A DNA stretch of 64,000 nucleotides from Isoetes taiwanensis (Eukaryota > Streptophyta > Lycopodiopsida > Isoetales > Isoetaceae): assembly GCA_021234155.1 (NCBI GenBank), contig JAJEKV010000038.1, forward strand, positions 9,099,458 to 9,163,457. Direction: 5' to 3'. Shown piece after piece: positions 57,791 to 64,000 of the stretch. The notes under the pieces are model-generated. The model saw only the letters and a program-made list of their open reading frames with translations, was not told the DNA's origin and did not search any database. The stretch's first letter is position 1, and each line of letters begins with the position of its first letter. Made by a program: the position numbers and the translations under genes.

Positions 57791-59829
57791 ACCCTTCAAG
57801 TAATGTATCAGCAAACCATAATATCCAATAGAACAAATACCTTACGCAGGAAGCATTAACACGCATATATATACTGTCATTTTGACTTCATTGGCCAGAG
57901 GCCTTGCTAAATAGGATACCAAAAGCATTGAAGAAAATATATATTTTCGGACCTGAATATGGGTCACTTGCTTCTTAGAGGTCAAATATCATTGTATCAG
58001 AGTACTGTGATTGAGAGCATTTCCTCTTGCTTGTAAGTCCGAAGCATAAACGATTCAATTGTTACCATGTAACCGGTATTCCCTAAGCAAATTAAAGATC
58101 TGCTAGGTTTAACTCCATCTTTTCTTGAAGCACAGATAGTACCTCAGGTTATCGGATCCACTTGCCTAGGCCACAATTCTTCAAGAATGCAGGTCGAAAT
58201 TGGCTCTACCCTGCTTTTTTGGAAGCCAAATGCGTTCACGGCTTCATCCACGAGACGTGCACTAAGATGCATAGCATATTCTGGAACATTAGTACTGCCA
58301 TTTAGAATAAATTTAGGAGGCCTAGCCTGCTTCAAAAAATATCTCATTGATTGTGAGCTCTAGAGCTGGATATTCTCGGTCCAAAGACAATTCCCAAAGA
58401 GTTTTAGTCCTTGGCCCATTAAGACAAATTTAAAGGTAGACCTGTTTATGCTTTAAATACCATTTTAAGCAAATATAAGTGATATTTCAGAGCAACTTGG
58501 TCTATATCACTATATAGCCATATTGGCAAATAGTGCAACTCGCACTTACTTTCAAATGCCTTAAGCTCAAATTACAAATCTATGTATAAAGCATTGAGTA
58601 TACAAAAGACACCCAAATAGCATATGTCATTTCACATGCCAACCAGCAGTTAGATTTACCTTGCCAAATAATTAATCGGCATTAGCATAATGTGAAAAAT
58701 GTCATAGAAGCCACATGGAATTGAATAAAGTTCTCTAGATAGAGATCCATTTTTTTTCTGCATGTAACATTAACCCAACTTACATCATGTCATGCTAAGA
58801 AGATCCAATATCAATTTTATCATGCTTTAAGCATAACCTTAATAAAAAAAAACCCTACCACCTACCGTGAGATATGGGCATAACACCAATTTGGTTAACT
58901 GTAGACATGGGGATGGCTAGCCCACATTGCCACAGTAGGGGTTACGCCACATCCCATATTAGCATACCTGTTTAAAATGAATTTAAGGTAATTAGATTGT
59001 ACCTTATATGATCGTACGTTATATGACATTGTGTTATGATATTGTAGACTGTTATTTACTTGATCCAGTATTTTAATTGGAATTTGCTTCTAGCACTTGG
59101 ATCTTGCAAATCCATCTGAAATATAAATTCCTGATTCTAGGGAAGTGGACAGTCAAATAGTGAACTAGTGGAAATCCATGATTCCAAAACATGGATAGTG
59201 TACAACCAACTGGCAGCCAATTGGCAATGGAATCTTGTCAGGCCTACTGGCCCAACATTTTCCTAGTTGTATATAGTGTATAACCAACTGGCAAGGGAAT
59301 TGTGTCAGGCCTATTGGCCAAACATTTTCCTTTTGTACATCTCCTTTCTGCAGTAACCCTGCTTATGACAATCATCAATGGGGCATGCGGCAACACTGGT
59401 ATAAAAAGATATGGCTCCATAATTAGGGGTACAAAGCCAATTGGCTGTTTAATTTATCAGGCCGAGTGCCATCATAAAGCATAATCTTCTTAAATATATT
59501 TGTTCAATCAGAACACAATGTACCTCATAGGACGTTTTATTTTGCATCTGCAACATCTTAGAATATACAGATCCCTATTTGAAATGCTCATGAGTCTATG
59601 TTTTTCCTGGAATCTTGAGTATGCTCAAGGACATTATTAGCACATAGCCACACTAATACTTCAAAAGCTTCATGCACACATACTGTCATTATAGTCATAA
59701 TCTAATATAGTTAAATCAAGAAATCAAACAATATAGTGCATGTAAAAATGCATCAAAGAGTAAAACGCTCATAGACACAAATGGAACAATCAGAAAGAGG
59801 CTATCACTAGTGAGAAGAAGTATCTAAAA
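57791..59829. other. Mostly unassigned; possible exon and a short tandem repeat
   Basis: Holds the possible upstream exon at 58146-58332 (-). Otherwise AT-rich sequence without recognisable genes. A tandem repeat at 59190-59330 is listed separately. Confidence 0.35.
59190..59330 (+). repeat. Tandem repeat, about 79-bp period, two copies
   Basis: The string ATAGTGTA(C/T)AACCAACTGGCA occurs near 59195 and 59274, each followed by 'gtcaggcctattggcc.aaca' or a close variant and 'ttttcc'. A degenerate 'agccaattggctg' with 'atcaggccgag' near 59435 may be a third copy. Confidence 0.6.
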
Positions 59830-60073
59830 AAAAAACCCAGCCTGACCTAGTAAAAACTAGATGAGACAGATCTGCCTTGGTCAATCCCTTGGCAGTATTA
59901 TCTTCCCACTATTAGAATGAGCACTTCTAGCATGGTACCCCATCCACGTCAAATAAACATTAGTCAGCTTCAGCAATAGAGTATGTTCCCTTAAAATCCC
60001 AAGGAGATGTTTTAAGCCAAAGATGCTATATAGTTATGCCAATTGCCCTTAGAAACATATATCTTTAGGTTTC
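59830..60073 (+). repeat. Dispersed repeat A, interrupted copy, left part
   Basis: Matches the left third of 47025-47745 up to 'atatctttaggtttc', where the LINE poly(T) begins. The right part resumes at 62289. Confidence 0.85.
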
Positions 60074-62288
60074 TTTTTTTTTTTTTTTTTTTTTGAGAGA
60101 TAAAAAATAGACTTTATTTACTTTAAAGGAATGGTACAAAGCCACTTGGCAGGGGTGTACTCATCTGCAAATCTGAGATGAGGATAGCTACATGGCTCCT
60201 TCTTGCACTATTCCCTTGTACTTCCTAGTGTAAGCTTAGGTAGGTTCCCCATATTTCGACCTTGACTTCTTCACCCTCGAAGGCTAGCCTGAATTTTTTC
60301 AGCCTTTTAAGTACTATATGTAGAAGCTGCTGTGGTGATATGTCTTCTTGATTTTCATCGAAGACCAAGGCGTTTCTCCTTTTCCATATTGACCAGATTG
60401 TCCAGGCCCTAGCTATATGAAAGGCCACCTTCTTCATGGAGCACCATTCTAGGGGAAGGATTCCCAGCAACAGTTCCTTGGTACCTAACGGGTATTCAAA
60501 GCTATCCAGACTCCATGCCCATACTACTTGTAGCTTCTCACATTCCACCAGACAATGTTCTATGGATTCCTGTTCGGCCTCGCACAAGGGGCATACAGGG
60601 CTGACGTTATTGTCCCATTTTGAGACTAGTTGATTGACCCTTGGAACCCTGTGTATCACTTGCCAGAGGAAAGCATTTATCCGAGGGGGAGATACTCGCC
60701 ACGCATCTCTCGGATGTTTTTAAGGTTTTCCTCCGTGATTATTAGTTCCCATTTGTTGGTATTGGAAGTAAACCTTAGTCCTCAAGCATCTCAGAACTTG
60801 ATTTCACAAACTTGTTTGGCAAAATCGTGGTGCGTAACCCATGGATTTTGATCTCTGTGGATTTTTTAGTGTTTGGAAATACTTTTGGGCCACACATTCC
60901 CATATTATTTTGTCCGCATCCTTTAAGGCAAAACGTTTGAAATTCTGCCCAACCCGACTAATTACTCTCCCTTGTACCATTGAGCACAAGAATCTATTCC
61001 ACAATTTTTTCCACCTCTTTACGATCCTTGCATCGACCACCATACCTAAGGGGCCATGTTTGTTGTGCGTAGAACCACCGGTACCCACCATGGAGGGGGA
61101 AGTCTCCGCCGAATTTGTTGATGTCAAGCGATATGATTTTAAGCCAAAAATTAATCCCTTCGTAAATGGAGAAGCTTCTCTACATGGCTTAAGATAAAAA
61201 AAGTGACCATGGGGAGGAGACTTTGACGAGGAGGGCTTACTATGCTTACATGACGCTAATAAGAGCCCGATTGATGAGGTGCATACCTGGAGACTTCACC
61301 TCTTTACGTAGGATCTTCCATATGAATTTAGCTATTAATACTTTGCTCAGAATGATAGCCAATCGACCATTCAATTCCTCCTTACGCCTTATCTCTCTTG
61401 CATTTTCACCAAGTGATTTTTGACCAACGCCCCTTCTTCATTCCCTCCCGGACAAAGTTGCGGATTAGCCCTTCTAATTCTTGTGCCTTCTCTTTGGGGG
61501 CTAGTAAAATTGATGGCGTGTATACATGAGTATTGCTTAACACATGTTTTGCCACTTTAATCCGACCTACAAGTGATAGCTTTGCCACCTTCCACCAATT
61601 TAAAGTGTTTACGAGGCCTAGTAGTATTTAGGTCCCATATTTGTGTGTTAGCGATATATTGATGCCCACCGAACACTAATAGGTTGGAATGCTCACCCTC
61701 TGGAATTATTTTCCATGGTAGGATTGTCAAGCATGTGGGATGTGGTTCTTCCAAAGGCCATCATTGTTGTGCATTTATTCCAATTTATGAGACATCCCAA
61801 GCTATTGAGAAGGAGGCTAGTAATTTACTGCATAGCCGAGGTTTTCTTCCTCTTCCTCTATGAATAGAAATGTGTCGTCTGCATATTGGTTACATATTTG
61901 TTGAGAGCCATCTAACATTTCTAGTCCCTGAATCATACCGTCTGCCGAGGCTTGCACAAATAATTGTGAAAGTGCTTCTGCTGCAATATTGAAGAGGAAT
62001 GGGGCTAAGGGGCACCCTTGCGTGATGCCTCTTTTTATGTCAAATATTGGGGAGGGTTCACCTTGGAATAGGACTGGAGCTCGAGCAGATCGCAGAAGTT
62101 TCATGACCCCTTCTGTAAAGATTTTTCCACAACCTAGCTTGAGCATCATTTTATGCAGAAAACTCCATCTGATACTGTCATAAGCTTTGGTAAAGTCTAG
62201 CTTTAGGTAGGCCACCTTTTATCTTGTTTTTCTAGCCCAGTGCAAACCTTCGAATGCTGCTGCGACATTGCTCAGGATACTCCTGCTC
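60074..62288 (-). mobile_element. 5'-truncated L1-type LINE, decayed
   Basis: The insertion is read on the minus strand. The 3' poly(A) appears as 21 T at 60074-60094. AGGTTTC at 60067-60073 and 62289-62295 is the target duplication. 62215-61817 carries reverse transcriptase blocks LKLDFTKAYDSIRWSFL, GITQGCPLAPFLF and QYADDTFLF. After stops and frameshifts, 61588-61406 has the LSLVGRIKVAKHVLSN stretch typical of the region after the palm. 60659-60225 is an intact zf-RVT region: PVCPLCEAEQESIEHCLVEC with complete C-x2-C, H and C ligands. The element is 2.2 kb long and lacks ORF1, the endonuclease and the RT fingers. Confidence 0.92.
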
Positions 62289-62772
62289 AGGTTTCCTTTT
62301 TTATGCTTATCTCGCACAACTATGTATCAAGTCTATCAAATAAAGACATTTTTCTCATCTATGGTATGCATGTATTCTACCATTATGCACTACTCCAATT
62401 GGTCTTTGCATGGTAATGTTAAGACATTCTCTTAACTAGACTACATTAAAGTGTAAACAATGTTTTATCCACAAGTTTAGCATACTAGATAAGACACGTG
62501 CATATCGAATAAGATTAATGTCTCCTCTAGATTCTATAATCTTAATATTCAGCAGTCTACGTATCATATTGTATGTGTACAATAAATGCTCATTATGTCA
62601 TAAATCTCCTTCTCCTTTTCAGTGAATATGAACATAGAAAATAGTTATCATATTAAGTATTTTGGACTAGAAGCTTAATTAAAAGCCATCATGGAAGCGC
62701 TGTTATTAGAAATTTATGCACTCATTATGTGCTTCAAAACATAGACATGAATCTTCTTGCAACCAATTAGAA
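62289..62772 (+). repeat. Dispersed repeat A, interrupted copy, right part
   Basis: Matches 47259-47745 closely, ending at 'cttcttgcaaccaattagaa', where repeat B follows immediately. At 47745 the flank differs, which sets the right edge of repeat A. Confidence 0.85.
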
Positions 62773-62775
62773 AAA

Positions 62776-63139
62776 ATGCTTAAAGCTTGCCATTGACATA
62801 TTTTTACCACCATTTTACAACTAGAAATCTCACAATATGCAATTAGACCAGAGTGTATCTTGTCAAAAATCTAGAGTTGCACAAACACTTCAAGTAACAG
62901 ATCTTTGGCAGGTTTCTCTTCATAGCATCCATCATCCTTCAAGCAAGAGCAAACTTTGAGAGCATAAGACACATTGAGAGGAGAATCCCGTACCTGCAGC
63001 CAACCGAGTTAACATTAGCATGAAAATGGTAATGTAACATGGGCCAAACGTACATTGGTTTTTCTCGACTCATCGCCCTTCATCCAATGTAGCCTTATGC
63101 CCTTAGTTAATTTTAGTATCAAATATGAAAATGGAATTC
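62776..63139 (+). repeat. Dispersed repeat B, interrupted copy, left part
   Basis: Matches 57273-57668, minus a deletion of about 30 bp near 62805. It contains the second copy of the terminal exon and ends with ATGGAATTC at 63131-63139, the target duplication of the inserted element. Confidence 0.85.
62871..62993 (-). pseudogene. Terminal exon of an unrecognised gene, copy 2
   Basis: Identical at protein level to 57399-57521 (40 residues, VRDSPLNVSY...EVFVQL), with the acceptor TGCAG also kept. The three nucleotide differences fall in Val, Tyr and Leu codons at silent positions. The flanking intron is interrupted by the insertion at 63140, and no upstream exon lies within the window, so its status as gene or pseudogene is undecided. 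Confidence 0.5.
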
Positions 63140-63784
63140 TAGAATGGGACTCGCATGAAACCAACAAACCACCCGACTTAGACTTGCTTCTCATTCATCT
63201 CAGCAGATTTTCTACAATGGTGGATAGTGGGTAGCCGCACACATGCGAACTACCCATAAAAAATAAAGGGAAAATCCAATTATATCATTTGGACCCCAAC
63301 AAAATACAATGCTAATACAGATCGGGCTAGTGTACCTAACAAAGCTTATCACCGGATTAAAAACCCGCCCTTTTCGGGTTTTCGAGGAAAAACCCTAGTG
63401 ATAAGCCTTCGCAAGGGCTTTGACAAACGAAGGCATAAAAATCGCCCCAAAACCCACGAATGGAAAAGTCCGAAACAGATGCCGCCGCTAACCGGGTACT
63501 CCGCACATCACCACCAAAACAACAAGACAAAACAAACCTCCCAGAGTGGAGGGGCTTATTACGCGCGTGCCACGCGATAAAAATACAATAACAAAGAAGG
63601 GGGGGAGGGTGGGTTCAAAGAGAATAAGGTACTGCTGAGAGAAGAGAAAGCGCCGATGAGATGTTGATGCAGAAACGCGCCTAAAATAGTGAACTCCCAA
63701 CTAGAATGGGCATGCGCCGCCCGCATGCATGCAAAACATGCATGCTCGTCCCATTCTAGAATGGCGATCCGATGTCTCGGATCG
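63140..63784. mobile_element. 645-bp insertion with 9-bp target duplication (MULE-like)
   Basis: Flanked by ATGGAATTC (63131-63139) and ATGGGATTC (63785-63793). The empty site in repeat B at 57660-57668 carries a single ATGGAATTC. The left end TAGAATGGGAC(TC)GCATG recurs inverted at 63741-63760. Beyond that inverted copy, the last 24 bases hold a perfect CGATCCGA-TGTC-TCGGATCG hairpin. A 9-bp duplication points to Mutator-like elements. No transposase is present. A diverged member of the structured SINE-like family appears to lie inside, on the minus strand. Confidence 0.75.
63240..63480 (-). mobile_element. Structured SINE-like core, copy 5, diverged
   Basis: Read on the minus strand, GGTTTTTCCTCGAAAACCCG is followed by 'aaaagggcgggtttttaatcc'. 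The whole is bracketed by GCTTATCAC and GTGATAAGC, and the order and pairing are as in copies 1-3. 'ttgttggggtcc' lies where the other copies have 'tttgggtccc'. The usual 3' GGTCTCCGTGGACG block is missing or unrecognisable, so this is a distant relative or a captured core. Confidence 0.5.
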
Positions 63785-63793
63785 ATGGGATTC

Positions 63794-63915
63794 ATAAGAA
63801 ACAGGAACTACTAGACATATATCAGGCTTGAGTTATCCATTTGTGGAAACTTGTAGTTTAGCATATGCTTCATGTTTACCACAATGCAAAAGATGTAATT
63901 GTAAAACATAACAAA
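63794..63915 (+). repeat. Dispersed repeat B, interrupted copy, right part
   Basis: Matches 57669-57785 ('gaactactagacatatatc', 'gaaacttgtagttta', 'catgtttaccacaatgca'). Sequence after 63915 does not match the 57785 flank. Confidence 0.85.
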
Positions 63916-64000
63916 CTTTCTGTTTATGCTAATAATATATGTGTTTGAGGGCTCGGAAAAAGCATTTTGCTTCCTTCTCTTGAAGAGTATGAAGGGACAA

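Overview
The window reads as nuclear DNA of a land plant. Three genes of plant type have canonical GT-AG introns, there is a nuclear-type tRNA-Cys and a plastid-targeted single-exon protein, and most of the rest is transposon sequence in AT-rich DNA. No species marker is present. Abundant nested repeats and one gene separated from its other exons would suit a large-genome lineage such as a fern, but that is a guess.

Genes. A last exon of an SnRK2 (OST1/SAPK-like) protein kinase lies at 1681-1959 (-). A complete nine-exon histidinol-phosphate aminotransferase spans 26088-29319 (-), a tRNA-Cys(GCA) lies at 32668-32739 (+), a three-helix plastid membrane protein of 168 residues at 33147-33653 (+), and a complete five-exon CYP18-1/PPIL3-type cyclophilin at 36329-37682 (-). 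A B-lectin (EP1/S-domain-like) pseudogene sits at about 50290-50810 (+). A 40-residue terminal exon of an unrecognised gene is present twice, at 57399-57521 and 62871-62993 (-), and the two copies differ only at silent sites.

Mobile DNA, left to right. (1) An 11.5-kb element at 4395-15943 has perfect 31-bp terminal inverted repeats and a TAAG target duplication. It carries two divergent, decayed genes: on + a protein with the GHTHEDVD signature that I associate with the uncharacterised DUF7869 family, and on - a gene with an acidic start and an IIDGQHS motif. This is the best candidate for an undescribed system. (2) A tandem array of units with tRNA-like A and B boxes runs from about 17780 to 24270 and is split by a 4241-bp Helitron (18968-23208) whose empty site is visible in neighbouring units. 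(3) A structured, SINE-like family occurs four or five times (about 16445, 31660, 39420, 47845 and, on -, 63240). (4) Two tandem copies of a 1.2-kb repeat with reversed tRNA-like heads lie at 39830-42180. (5) A Helitron helicase relic lies near 43080-43520 and a LINE relic at 44263-44802. (6) Two foldback elements lie at 50810 and 54925, one of them ending the lectin reading frame. (7) The right end (57270-64000) is a set of duplicated segments. One copy carries a LINE-1-type insertion (60074-62288) and another a TIR insertion with a 9-bp duplication (63140-63784), both proven by empty paralogous copies in this window.

The host genes do not form a pathway. The 26-38 kb interval is a gene island between TE-dense blocks. 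Functions are assigned from recognisable motifs, because no database search was possible.
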